Shown: in pieces, positions 51,967 through 60,932 of the stretch
Layout: each line of letters opens with the position of its first letter
How positions within the stretch are numbered: the first letter of the stretch is position 1
Origin: Pseudorhodobacter wandonensis
GTDB lineage: Bacteria > Pseudomonadota > Alphaproteobacteria > Rhodobacterales > Rhodobacteraceae
Assembly: GCF_001202035.1 (NCBI RefSeq)
Contig: NZ_LGHT01000026.1
Coordinates: forward strand, 62,001-126,000
Reading direction: 5' to 3'
DNA length: 64,000 bases
Notes under the pieces: model-generated
What the model saw: the letters and a program-made list of their open reading frames with translations, nothing else
Told to the model about the DNA's origin: nothing
The model's database searches: none
Position numbers and translations under genes: made by a program

Positions 51967-53676
51967 TCAGCCCCGCACACCTGCAAAGCGTTCTTGCCAT
52001 TCCACCCGCTCGTCATCGGTGATTTTGCGGAACAGCACCTCGGGCACCTCAAACGCATGGCCCACGGGCAGCGCATTCAGCGCCGCACGCAGATCGGTTG
52101 GCCAGGACCAATCATCGGTTTTCATACCCGCCATCATCGACTCTGCCGCTGCCGGGATAAACGGCTGCGAAATCACAGCGTAAACGCGGATCAGGTTCAG
52201 CGCCAAACGAATCTGGGCGGCGGCCTGCGCGGGGTCGGTTTTTACCACGGTCCACGGCGCACTGGCTTGCAGATACTCATTGCCCGCAACCCAAATGCTG
52301 CGCAACTCAATCGCCGCTTTGCGCACGTCCATCGCTTGCATATAGCCCTCATAGGCGCGCAGGCGGGTTTCAATATCGGCAATCAGCGCATCCTCGGCCG
52401 CGCCCCAGGTGCCGCCCTCCGGCACAACCTCACCAAATTTCGACCGGCAGAACTTGGTGACGCGGGACACGAGGTTGCCCAACACATCCGCCAAATCCTT
52501 ATTGGCCGATTGCTGGAAATTCTCCCACGTAAACTCGGAATCCGACGATTCAGGGGCGTGCGACAGCAACCACCAGCGCCAGTAATCGGCAGGCAACAGC
52601 GACAACGCCTGATCCATAAACACCCCCCGCCCGCGCGAGGTGGAAAACTGACCGCCGTCATAGTTCAGATAGTTGAACGACTTGATGTAATCGACCAGCT
52701 TCCACGGCTCATTCGAGCCCAAAATCGTGGCCGGAAAGCTAAGCGTATGAAACGGCACGTTATCCTTGCCCATGAACTGGGTATAGGTCACGTCATCCGC
52801 GCCTTTGTCGGTGCGCCACCAGCGTTCCCAATCATTGCCCGTGGCCGCCGCCCACTCCTGCGCGCAGGCGATATATTCGATCGGCGCATCGAACCAGACA
52901 TAGAACACCTTGCCGTCCATCCCCGCCCAAGGTGCGCCGTCAAACTGCGCAGGCACGCCCCATTTCAAATCGCGGGTGATGCCACGGTCTTGCAACCCGT
53001 CCCCGTCATTCAGCCATTTCTTGGCAATCGAGGTGGTCAGAACCGGCCAATCGGACTTGCTCTCAATCCACTCCGACAGCTTGCCCTTCATTTCCGACTG
53101 GCGCAGATACAGATGCTTGGTTTCGCGCAGCTCCAGATCGGTTGACCCCGAAACAGTCGAACGCGGGTTAATCAGATCAACAGGGTCCAGCTGCTTGGTG
53201 CAGTTGTCACACTGGTCGCCGCGCGCAGACTCGAACCCGCAATTCGGGCAAGTGCCCTCGATATAGCGGTCGGGCAAAAACCGGCCATCCGCCACCGAAT
53301 ACATCTGCTGCTCGACCACTTCGCGGATCAGCCCCTCTTCGGCCAAACGCTTGGCAAAGGCCTGCGTCAGCACGCGGTTTTCCGCACTGGACGACCGCCC
53401 GAAATGGTCAAACGACAGGGCAAAGCCGCGCGCAATCTCGGCCTGAACGGCGTGCATTTCCGCGCAATAGGCGTCAACCGGTTGGCCCGCCTTGGCCGCA
53501 GCCAGCTCGGCGGGGGTGCCATGCTCATCCGTGGCACAAAGAAACAGCACTTCGTGGCCGCGCGCGCGCAAATAACGGGCATAAAGATCGGCAGGCAACT
53601 GGCTGCCCACAAGGTTGCCCAAATGCTTGATTCCGTTGATATAAGGAATTGCAGAGGTGATCAGATGTCTGGCCAT
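51967..53676 (-). CDS. metG: Methionyl-tRNA synthetase
   Basis: Charges tRNA(Met) with methionine. The 569-residue protein starts with [21 protein letters not shown], in which HLGN is the HIGH motif, and has a zinc finger with CPNCGF...CDNC, the connective peptide and the anticodon domain. The KMSKS loop is written QFSTSRGRG: Lys and Met are replaced and the second Lys is Thr, a variant known from a divergent MetRS group. The start follows a clear Met in the family context; upstream in-frame codons add a hydrophilic tail. It has no C-terminal tRNA-binding EMAP domain. Confidence 0.93.
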   Translation of the reverse strand: MARHLITSAIPYINGIKHLGNLVGSQLPADLYARYLRARGHEVLFLCATDEHGTPAELAAAKAGQPVDAYCAEMHAVQAEIARGFALSFDHFGRSSSAENRVLTQAFAKRLAEEGLIREVVEQQMYSVADGRFLPDRYIEGTCPNCGFESARGDQCDNCTKQLDPVDLINPRSTVSGSTDLELRETKHLYLRQSEMKGKLSEWIESKSDWPVLTTSIAKKWLNDGDGLQDRGITRDLKWGVPAQFDGAPWAGMDGKVFYVWFDAPIEYIACAQEWAAATGNDWERWWRTDKGADDVTYTQFMGKDNVPFHTLSFPATILGSNEPWKLVDYIKSFNYLNYDGGQFSTSRGRGVFMDQALSLLPADYWRWWLLSHAPESSDSEFTWENFQQSANKDLADVLGNLVSRVTKFCRSKFGEVVPEGGTWGAAEDALIADIETRLRAYEGYMQAMDVRKAAIELRSIWVAGNEYLQASAPWTVVKTDPAQAAAQIRLALNLIRVYAVISQPFIPAAAESMMAGMKTDDWSWPTDLRAALNALPVGHAFEVPEVLFRKITDDERVEWQERFAGVRG

Positions 53677-53748
53677 TGGGGCGCCCTTTTCGAATAAACC
53701 TTTGCCCATTTACCCCAAGCCCGCGCCCAAAGCCAGAACCAGCGTACA

Positions 53749-53958
53749 CTAATCGCGGGCTTTCCATGGCCACCAAACCCAATACCCCCGTTCCCAATGC
53801 AGCCCATCGCCCGCATAGCGGCAATACTCGCCCCGCGCAGCCCAATCCGCAGCCGCCCTGTCCCAAACCCCGATCATCCCCAACCAACACTTGACGCAAA
53901 CCCCGTTTTCGCGCCTTCTAAAGGTAAAGATTGCAGGATAAGGCGGCGCCGTGATCAA
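53749..53958 (-). CDS. Tentative small Trp/Cys-rich protein
   Basis: A short minus-strand frame whose C-terminal 50 residues look protein-like: ENGVCVKCWLGMIGVWDRA, then CRYAGDGLHWERGYWVWWPW. Codon third positions are G/C-rich, as in real genes here. The start is unclear (TTG at 53958 or ATG at 53877); the former would overlap the DUF1963 start region head-to-head. I do not recognise a family. It fills an otherwise empty 274-base gap before metG. Treat as a candidate, not a certainty. Confidence 0.35.
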   Translation of the reverse strand: MITAPPYPAIFTFRRRENGVCVKCWLGMIGVWDRAAADWAARGEYCRYAGDGLHWERGYWVWWPWKARD

Positions 53959-54847
53959 ACTGATTGCCTTGGGGGCTTTGCTACTGGTTGGCATTTTCTG
54001 GGCGCTGCGCCGCCGCCCCAAGGTTGTCGCTGCGGCCCGAAAACCGCTTGATCCACCTGCCAAACAGCATAAGGCCCCTCACTTCAGCACCAGTTTGCAC
54101 GATGCCATAACAGCCCTAACCGAACCGGGCTTGCGCGGCAGCATGACGCCCTATGCCGCAGGCCCAACCGACAGCCGCATCGGCGGCCCGCTGATCTGGC
54201 CAAAGGGCGAAACCCTGCCCCTCGATGAAACCGGCCGCGCTTTTATCCTGCTGGCGCAGGTCAATCTCTCAACCCTGCCCGCCCCGCTTGATCTGCCGCG
54301 TTCGGGCCTGCTGCAAATCCTGATAACCGCCGATGAAATGTTCGGCTGCGAATTCCCCTCGGCGCAAAATGCTGGCATGCGCGTGGTCTTGCACCCTGCC
54401 GACGCCAGTTTCGCCCCCTGCCCAAACCCGGTTTCCAGCACCGCAGACACCCCGATCACCGTCAAGAACCTATACCCGCAAGGTCAAAAAATCGCTTGGG
54501 AGCACATCAGTTGCCCACCGTCCTTTGCCGACAGCCGCCTCTCTGACCTGCTATACCCGCCGCAAGGCCTCAGCCCCGCCGATAAAACGGCCGTCGAAAC
54601 CCTGAACATCGCCACGATGCAGGCGCGCGGCCCCTATGACATCATGCTGCGCGGCACCCCCGATTTTGTCCAAAGCGACCCGCGCCAGGATCCGGCCTAT
54701 AGCGGCATGGTCAACCTGATTGCTTTCTCGTCATCCGGTGGCGCATTCCTCTGGGGCGATGCGGGCGAGGCCTGCTTTCTTATCCCGCAACCAGACATCG
54801 CCAAAGCCGAGTTCTCGCGCGTGATCTACTATTGGGATTGCAGGTAA
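53951..54847 (+). CDS. DUF1963 family protein, membrane-anchored
   Basis: A 298-residue protein starting at GTG with AAGG eight to eleven bases upstream. Residues 1-18 form a transmembrane anchor (IALGALLLVGIFWAL), followed by basic residues RRRPK, so the bulk is probably cytoplasmic. The rest matches DUF1963 (YwqG-like): SRIGGPLIWPKGE, FILLAQVNLSTLP, GLLQILITADEMFG. Function unknown. A composite repeat begins 17 bases after its stop. Confidence 0.82.
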   Translation: MIKLIALGALLLVGIFWALRRRPKVVAAARKPLDPPAKQHKAPHFSTSLHDAITALTEPGLRGSMTPYAAGPTDSRIGGPLIWPKGETLPLDETGRAFILLAQVNLSTLPAPLDLPRSGLLQILITADEMFGCEFPSAQNAGMRVVLHPADASFAPCPNPVSSTADTPITVKNLYPQGQKIAWEHISCPPSFADSRLSDLLYPPQGLSPADKTAVETLNIATMQARGPYDIMLRGTPDFVQSDPRQDPAYSGMVNLIAFSSSGGAFLWGDAGEACFLIPQPDIAKAEFSRVIYYWDCR

Positions 54848-54864
54848 CCAAAACCGCCCTCGCC

Positions 54865-54993
54865 CATCATCTATCTACAAATATCCATTCTACGGCGGGG
54901 CACAATTGCGTCCTCAAAAGGTTAAGAATGCATGAACGCAAAATGAAAATGGCAGCAAATACAACGCCCTAACAAATTGTCCGCGCACGGTCA
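54865..54993 (+). repeat. Composite intergenic repeat, copy B
   Basis: Identical 24-base start block (54865-54888) and near-identical 16-base end block (54978-54993) to copy A at 20279-20442. GGTTAA is at 54920, 58 bases before the end block, as in copy A. It fills most of the 152-base gap between convergent DUF1963 and MFS genes. Confidence 0.7.
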
Positions 54994-54999
54994 TTCTGG

Positions 55000-56229
55000 C
55001 TATTTGCGCTCTTTGTCCCGCCCTCGCCCCAACAGCCGCCCCACCCAAAACGACGTGCGCGGCTCATAGGTATAGGCCGTCCTTTCATCCGGGCTGGGCC
55101 GCGCCTGCATCCGCGCGATTCCAAAAACAATCAAGAAAACATGGGCCAAAGCGATCATCCAGAACATCGCGGCCGGGCCAAATCCGTCAATCACAACCGA
55201 GGCCAGAAACGGGCTCGCAATCGCCCCCACCGCGTATAAAAACATCAAGGCCGCCGACAATTCGACCCGTTCAGACGAGCTGGCAAAATCATGGGCATGG
55301 GCGGTCGAAACCGAATAAATCGGCAAGGTCGCAAAGCCGAAAATCCCCGCCGTGACAAACACCGCCACCGTCCCCGCGCCCGCAAACATGATCGTCACCA
55401 CACAAGCCACGATCCCTGCCACCGACAGCCCGATCAGCACGCTGCGGCGGTCAAATTTATCGGCCAGCCAGCCCACCGGATATTGCGCCAGCGCGCCGCC
55501 CACCACAAAGGCTGCCAAGAAAAGCGCGATCTGATCCGCCCGCAGCCCGACCTCCAGCCCGTAAACCGGCCCTACCATCCGAAAGGCCGCCCCCGACACG
55601 CCTGACACGATCACTCCTGCCGCCGCCAGCGGCGACCGCTCCCACGCCAGCCTTGGCCGCAAACGCGGCGTGGCGGGCGTCTCGGGCGGCTCGGCCTTGG
55701 TCAGCGTCAGCGGAAACAGCGCCGCACAGCACAGCAGGGCCAATAAATTATACGACACATAAGACGCAGGCTCCAACACCGCGATCATCATCTGCGCGCC
55801 CAAACTGCCGCAAATATCTACCACGCGGTAGGTGCCCATCGCCCGCCCCCGCGTTTCATTCGTCACCTTGGCCTGTAACCATGCCTCGATAATTGTATAA
55901 CAACCCGCAATACAGACCCCGCTGGCCATCCGCATCACCGCCCAAGCATAGGCGTCAATAACCAGCATATGCGCCAATATCCCGATTGTGCCCGCCGCAA
56001 CAAAGGCCGCAAAAGCGCGGGAATGGCCGACCTCGCCCATCAAACGCGGGGCCCACCAGCAGCCAATGAAAAACCCCACGAAATGCGCCGAGCCAAGGAT
56101 ACCGATTTGCGCTGTCGTAAAGTTCAAGGCGGCCCCGGAAATCGCATCCAACGGGCCAACCCCGCCCGACCCGAGTTGCAAAAGCACAACTGAAAAGAAC
56201 AGGGCGGCAAAAGATATCAGCAGACGCAT
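55000..56229 (-). CDS. MFS transporter (YcaD-like)
   Basis: A 409-residue, twelve-helix major facilitator. Conserved loops GYTIIEAWLQAKVTNETRGRA (as CYTIIEAWLQ) and GWLADKFDRRS are typical of the YcaD-type group. The first helix is LLISFAALFFSVVLLQLGSG. Substrate unknown. A single-gene unit upstream of the ureide cluster on the same strand. Confidence 0.82.
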   Translation of the reverse strand: MRLLISFAALFFSVVLLQLGSGGVGPLDAISGAALNFTTAQIGILGSAHFVGFFIGCWWAPRLMGEVGHSRAFAAFVAAGTIGILAHMLVIDAYAWAVMRMASGVCIAGCYTIIEAWLQAKVTNETRGRAMGTYRVVDICGSLGAQMMIAVLEPASYVSYNLLALLCCAALFPLTLTKAEPPETPATPRLRPRLAWERSPLAAAGVIVSGVSGAAFRMVGPVYGLEVGLRADQIALFLAAFVVGGALAQYPVGWLADKFDRRSVLIGLSVAGIVACVVTIMFAGAGTVAVFVTAGIFGFATLPIYSVSTAHAHDFASSSERVELSAALMFLYAVGAIASPFLASVVIDGFGPAAMFWMIALAHVFLIVFGIARMQARPSPDERTAYTYEPRTSFWVGRLLGRGRDKERK

Positions 56230-56324
56230 AACGGGGCTTTCGGGTCAGGCAGAGCCTGCACTTTGGGCGCAGTTGAGCCGTTCCGTCCAGTCCTTGTTTC
56301 ATAATCCGGCGCCAAAATGCAAAA

Positions 56325-56344
56325 CGGGGGGCTAATGCCCCCCG
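56325..56344 (-). terminator. Rho-independent terminator after the NCS2 permease
   Basis: CGGGGGGC (56325-56332) pairs with GCCCCCCG (56337-56344), loop TAAT; on the minus strand it is followed by TTTTGCATTTTGG. Confidence 0.8.
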
Positions 56345-56366
56345 CCTGTTCGGTTATCAAAGGCGC

Positions 56367-57854
56367 TCAGTGATCTGCGACCGAGGCCGCTTTGCGCAGC
56401 TCTTCTTCGGTGCCTTTTGCGCCATTGAAAAACAGGTTCAGCAACACGGCCGAGATCGTCGTCAGCAAGATACCGCTTTCGATCAGGGGATGAATCGCAT
56501 GGGGCAACCACATTTTGAAATCGGGCGCGATCAAAGGGATCATCCCGAAGCCAAGCGATATGGCAACGATGAACAGGTTGAACCGGTTTTGCGCAAAATC
56601 AACGCCACTGGCCAGAATACGGACGCCCGTCGCGGCAACCATGCCAAACATCACCAAACCCGCACCGCCAAGCACAGCCGTCGGCAAGGCCTCGACCAAA
56701 GCCGCCATTTTCGGAATAAGCCCGAGCGCGATGAGGATCAGACCCCCTGCTACCGCAATGTACCGGCTTTTGATGCCCGTCACACCCACCAACCCGACGT
56801 TTTGCGAAAAGCTGGTATATGGGAAGGTGTTAAAGATGCCCCCGATCAGCGTGCCCAATCCGTCGGTCCGCAAACCTGCGGCAAGGCGGGGCTGGGTGAT
56901 CTTGCGGCCGGTCATATCGCCAAGCGCAAGAAACATGCCGGTAGATTCGATCATCACAACGATCATCACCAGAACCATCGTGATGATCATCACCGGATCA
57001 AATATCGGCATGCCAAAATGGAACGGCTTGATCAGTGCGAACCATTCAGCGCCTGCAACCTTATCAAAATGCATCATGCCAAGCACTGCGGCCAGCACCC
57101 CGCCGACAACGATGCCCAAAAGCACCGCGATATTGGCGACAAAGCCCTTGCCGTATTTTGCAAAGGCCAGAACTGCAGCCAGAACAATCGCCGAGACGGC
57201 CATATTTGGCAAGGATGCATAGGCCGGGTTATTGACCGAAGGCGCGATGCTGAGGCCTTTGGGGATAGCTGGCAGGGTAGAGCCGGTGGCGGCAGCCAAG
57301 TCGGTGACTTGTTTCAACCATTCGGCATGCTCAGGGTTAACGATTTTCGGCGCGGTCGGGCCCAGCGGCAAGCCAAAGATCCAGTTGATCCCGATCCGCA
57401 TCAGAGTGACACCGATGATCAGAATGATTGTGCCGGTGACGACCGGCGGAAAAAACCGCAGCATTTTGGATACTAAAGGCGCGATGAGCATGGCAATAAT
57501 GCCCGCGCCGATGATTGAGCCAAAGATCATGCGTGCGCCATCATAGCCCGGGTTGGACAGGCCGATTGCGATCATCGGACCAACAGATGCAAAGGTAACG
57601 CCCATCATCACCGGCATTTGCACACCGAAATAGCGGGTGACGCCCAAAGATTGAATGATCGTCACGATACCGCAGACAAACAAGTCGGCGGAAATCAGAA
57701 AAGCCACATCTTGGGGTTCGAGTTTCAGCACACGGCCAATAATCAGCGGTACGGCAATCGCACCCGCATACATTACCAGCACATGTTATAACCCCAGCGT
57801 AAAGAGCTGAGGCGTGGGTAGAATTTCATCTACCGGTTTTACTTGATCAGTCAC
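56367..57854 (-). pseudogene. NCS2 (nucleobase:cation symporter-2) permease with in-frame stop at codon 23
   Basis: The full gene would start at GTG 57854 (GAGAGGA seven bases upstream) and encode 495 residues of an NCS2 xanthine/urate permease; the NAT signature QNVGLVGVTGI is intact, as are about 12-14 helices. Codon 23 (57788-57786) is TAA between TLGL and HVLVMYAGAI. Family members have Gln there (the conserved QH of TM1), so CAA to TAA is the simplest explanation. A shorter frame from GTG 57782 (471 residues) is open, but would lack the N-terminus and part of TM1. In this cluster it should import urate or a related purine. Confidence 0.85.
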
Positions 57855-57925
57855 GTTTCGTCCTCTCTGTTCGGGGTTATCATTTCAAGCGGGACGCGCC
57901 CCTATCGCGCCCGGCCCGTCCGTCA

Positions 57926-58450
57926 TCACAAAGGGTGGCTTTTGCCTTTTTCTGCCTTTGCGGGGGAATGGCCTTGGGGGTAAACCGTCCAAGGCTGGGA
58001 AAACCGGTGTTCTTCGAGGTTGGGCGTAGGTCCAATGCGATCAACCACGGCAAAAAGACCGGGCCCATCCAAAGGCGTCAGCACACCGTGCCAGGTGCCA
58101 CGGTGCAGGTTGATGCCTTGTGCGCCGTTGGTCAGGAATGCGCGGGGTGTGGCTTTGGGGTCGGCAGTAACGATAACAAGGAAAGGGTGCTGGGACATCG
58201 GAATGAAGGCTTGCGAGCCTTGGGGGTGACGTTCTACCAGATCGAGGATGTAGGGCAGGCTGCGGGTTTGGGCCTGAAAGATGGAAATACCAGCCTGTGC
58301 ATCGTCAAAATCAAGTTTAGCGCGGTCATGGAAGCGGCCGCAGAGGCCTTGGTTTATGATTTTGTCGGGGGGGCCGCATGCATCAAGCACATCGCCGAAG
58401 GGGGCGAAGGCTGTGGCGATCAGGGGTTCGATCTGGATGGCTCTAGTCAT
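57926..58450 (-). CDS. allA: Ureidoglycolate lyase
   Basis: Cleaves (S)-ureidoglycolate to glyoxylate and urea, the last step of the allantoin route. The 174 residues match the family: FAPFGDVLD near the start, HPQGSQAFIPM and LHRGTWHGVLTPL carry conserved His residues of the cupin-like fold. It lies 71 bases upstream of the permease and downstream of allE, same strand, so it belongs to the ureide cluster. Confidence 0.92.
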   Translation of the reverse strand: MTRAIQIEPLIATAFAPFGDVLDACGPPDKIINQGLCGRFHDRAKLDFDDAQAGISIFQAQTRSLPYILDLVERHPQGSQAFIPMSQHPFLVIVTADPKATPRAFLTNGAQGINLHRGTWHGVLTPLDGPGLFAVVDRIGPTPNLEEHRFSQPWTVYPQGHSPAKAEKGKSHPL

Positions 58451-58477
58451 TCTGACCTTTGGTTCTTGGGCTGGCCG

Positions 58478-58534
58478 CCGGGGGATTTCACATCCCCCGG
58501 ACCCCCTGTGGGATATTTTTACCGAAAAGAAAGC
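58478..58534 (-). repeat. AAATATCC-type post-gene repeat with G/C hairpin, copy 3
   Basis: On the minus strand it starts one base after the allE stop: GCTTTCTTTTCGG, AAAAATATCCCAC, AGGGGGTCC, then hairpin arms CCGGGGGAT and ATCCCCCGG (58478-58500) with loop GTGAA. It sits between two genes of the same operon. Confidence 0.8.
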
Positions 58535-58535
58535 A

Positions 58536-59369
58536 TCAGCGCGGATTTAGGGGGCCGCGCAGATTGGCGTGGCGGTTGACGTCTTTGTAAAGCAAATAGC
58601 GGAAGGGGCCGGGGCCTGCGGCATAGCAAGCCTGCGGGCAGAAGGCGCGGAGCCACATGAAATCACCTGCCTCGACCTCTACCCAATCTTGGTTGAGTTT
58701 GTAGACGGCTTTGCCCTCAAGCACGTAGAGGCCGTGTTCCATGACATGGGTTTCTTCGAACGGGATAACGCCACCGGGTTGGAAGGTGACGATGGTGACG
58801 TGCATGTCGTGGGACAGGTCTGTCGGGTCGACAAAGCGGGTGGTGGCCCAAGCGCCATTGGTATCGGGCATTGGGGTTGGTTTTACGTCGGCGTCGCTGG
58901 TCACAAATGGTTTTGGCGCGGCGATGCCGGCGGCGGGTTCGTAAATCTTGCGGATCCAATGGAAGCGGGCGGGCGTGGAATGCGCGTTTTTCAGGCGCCA
59001 TTTTGTGCCCGCAGGGATATAGGCATAACCGCCGGGGCCGAGGTCATGCTCGGTGCCGTCGATGGACAGCCAGACCTCGCCTTCAGTGAGGAACAGGACG
59101 GATTGCGCGGCGGCATCGGTTTCGGGGTGGTCGGAACCGCCGCCGGGGGCGACCTCCATCACATATTGGCTGAAGGTTTCGGAAAAACCGGTCATCGGGC
59201 GGGCGATCAGCCAGAGGCGGGTTTTATCCCAGCCCGGCAGATAGCTGGTGACGATATCGGAGAACACCCCGCGCGGGATGAAGGCATAGGCATCGGTGAA
59301 CACCGCGCGGCCTGTCATCAACTGGGTTTGCGGTGGCAGGCCGCCTTTGGGGGCGTAATAGCTGGTCAT
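58536..59369 (-). CDS. allE: (S)-ureidoglycine aminohydrolase
   Basis: Releases ammonia from (S)-ureidoglycine to give (S)-ureidoglycolate, the AllA substrate. The 277-residue bicupin begins MTSYYAPKGGLPPQ; the metal site is in the C-terminal cupin (EETHVMEHGLYVLEGKAVYKLN, short form EETHVMEHG). It depends on manganese in characterised enzymes. The start overlaps the PuuE-UraD stop (ATGA), giving translational coupling with the upstream allantoinase. Confidence 0.92.
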   Translation of the reverse strand: MTSYYAPKGGLPPQTQLMTGRAVFTDAYAFIPRGVFSDIVTSYLPGWDKTRLWLIARPMTGFSETFSQYVMEVAPGGGSDHPETDAAAQSVLFLTEGEVWLSIDGTEHDLGPGGYAYIPAGTKWRLKNAHSTPARFHWIRKIYEPAAGIAAPKPFVTSDADVKPTPMPDTNGAWATTRFVDPTDLSHDMHVTIVTFQPGGVIPFEETHVMEHGLYVLEGKAVYKLNQDWVEVEAGDFMWLRAFCPQACYAAGPGPFRYLLYKDVNRHANLRGPLNPR

Positions 59370-60781
59370 GGCAGCATGTCCTTTAGGCGCAGCTCTGCTA
59401 TCCGTTCGACTTGGGCGCAGGCAGTGGCGAATTCGGTTGCGGTATCGTTGTTCAGGCGGGCCTTGAAAGCCGAGAGGATGCTGGCCTTGGTATTGTCACG
59501 CACAGCGATGATGAAGGGAAAGCCGTGTTTGGCGACATAGGCGGTGTTGAGTTGTTCAAATTCGGCGCGCTCGGGGTCGGTTAGCGCATCCAGCGCGGCG
59601 CTGGCCTGTTCGGCGGTGCTTTCAGCCGTCAGGCGTTTGGCGGCGGCGAGTTTTCCGGCAAGGTCGGGGTGGGCGGTGAGCACGCCGAGGCGTTCTGTAG
59701 CGCTGGCCGAGCGGAACATACGGGCCAGCGCGTTGTGCAAGCCTGTGGCGCTGTCATGTGCGGGGCCGAGTTCGAGCGCATGGGCGCGGCTGGCGATCCA
59801 TGGGGAATGTTCGAATACGCCGCCGAACTTGGCTGTAAAGCTGGCCTCGTCCATCTGACTGGGGCGCGTGCGGCGTTGATGCGGGTGCTGTGCGGCCCAA
59901 TGGGCGGCGATATCCATGCGGCGCGGGAACCAGACGCCGTCATGGGTGGCAGCGTAATCCAGAAACCGCATCAGCCCCGCGATTTTGCCCGGACGGCCGA
60001 TCAGGCGGCAGTGCAGCCCGATGGAAAACATCTTGGCAGCACCCGCAGCACCTTCGGCATAGAGCACGTCAAAGCTGTCTTTCAGGTATTGGAAGAACTG
60101 CTGCCCCTCAATATAGCCCGGCGCGGTGGCAAAACGCATGTCATTCGCCTCGAGCGTGTAGGGGATGATGAGCTGATCGCGGTCGCCTACCTCTATCCAA
60201 TAGGGCAGATCATCATCATAGGTATCTGAAATCCAGTCGAAGCCACCCTCTTCGGCGACCAGACGCACAGTGTTTTCCGAGCAACGGCCTGTGTACCAGC
60301 CGCGCGGGCGTGTACCCACCACTTCGGTGTGCAGGCGCACGGCTTCGGCGATTGCGGCGCGCTCTTCATCCTTGGGCATGTCGCGGTGCTCGACCCATTT
60401 CAACCCATGACTGGCGATTTCCCAACCTGCCGATTTCATCGCGGCGACCTGTTCTGGGTTGCGGGCAAGCGCTGTGGCCACGCCGTAAATGGTGACTGGG
60501 ATGTTGCGAGAGGTGAACAGGCGGTGCAGGCGCCAAAATCCTGCGCGCGCGCCATAATCATAAAGCGATTCCATATTCCAATGGCGTTTACCCGGCCAAG
60601 GGGCGGCGCCCGCAATGTCGGACAGAAAGGCCTCGGACCCCGTATCGCCGTGCAACACGTTGTTTTCACCGCCCTCTTCATAGTTCAAGACCAGCGAAAC
60701 TGCTATTTTGGCGCCGTTGGGCCAAGCCGCATCTGGCGGGTTTTGGCCATAGCCGGTCATGTTGCGCGGATATCTGTTCAC
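59366..60781 (-). CDS. puuE: Fused allantoinase (PuuE) and OHCU decarboxylase (UraD)
   Basis: A 471-residue fusion. Residues about 1-305 are a PuuE-type, metal-independent allantoinase of the polysaccharide-deacetylase fold (NMTGYGQNPPDAAWP, VSLVLNYEEGGENN, GWEIASHG). Residues about 310-471 are 2-oxo-4-hydroxy-4-carboxy-5-ureidoimidazoline decarboxylase (STAEQASAALDAL, KHGFPFIIAVR), which makes (S)-allantoin. The two act consecutively. Start GTG at 60781 has AAGGGG six bases upstream. Fusion is known in alphaproteobacteria. Confidence 0.93.
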   Translation of the reverse strand: MNRYPRNMTGYGQNPPDAAWPNGAKIAVSLVLNYEEGGENNVLHGDTGSEAFLSDIAGAAPWPGKRHWNMESLYDYGARAGFWRLHRLFTSRNIPVTIYGVATALARNPEQVAAMKSAGWEIASHGLKWVEHRDMPKDEERAAIAEAVRLHTEVVGTRPRGWYTGRCSENTVRLVAEEGGFDWISDTYDDDLPYWIEVGDRDQLIIPYTLEANDMRFATAPGYIEGQQFFQYLKDSFDVLYAEGAAGAAKMFSIGLHCRLIGRPGKIAGLMRFLDYAATHDGVWFPRRMDIAAHWAAQHPHQRRTRPSQMDEASFTAKFGGVFEHSPWIASRAHALELGPAHDSATGLHNALARMFRSASATERLGVLTAHPDLAGKLAAAKRLTAESTAEQASAALDALTDPERAEFEQLNTAYVAKHGFPFIIAVRDNTKASILSAFKARLNNDTATEFATACAQVERIAELRLKDMLP

Positions 60782-60810
60782 GAATAGCCCCTTATCACTT
60801 TACACCCTGT

Positions 60811-60823
60811 CTATTACGAATAG
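60811..60823. promoter_or_regulatory. Dyad in the puuE-uraH divergent region
   Basis: CTATT-ACG-AATAG is a perfect palindrome; on the minus strand CTATTCGT occurs again directly before the puuE GTG (60780-60787). Could be an operator for the ureide cluster; regulator unknown. Confidence 0.35.
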
Positions 60824-60932
60824 TGGTGCATGATTACCAAATAAAAGCGAAAGCACTTTATGGGCCATTTGATGGTCGCACATTGCGCAAATATCGGGCA
60901 GGTTTGGCCATGATTTGCACATGGAGAGAGAA

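Noticed and set aside
51871-53145. Plus-strand 424-residue ORF opposite metG
   Set aside because: Long antisense frame only; His/Arg/Pro-rich with no recognisable domain, whereas metG is certain.
56370-57476. Plus-strand 368-residue ORF opposite the NCS2 permease
   Set aside because: Antisense of a membrane protein gene gives a Gln/His/Arg/Asp-rich frame; no independent support.
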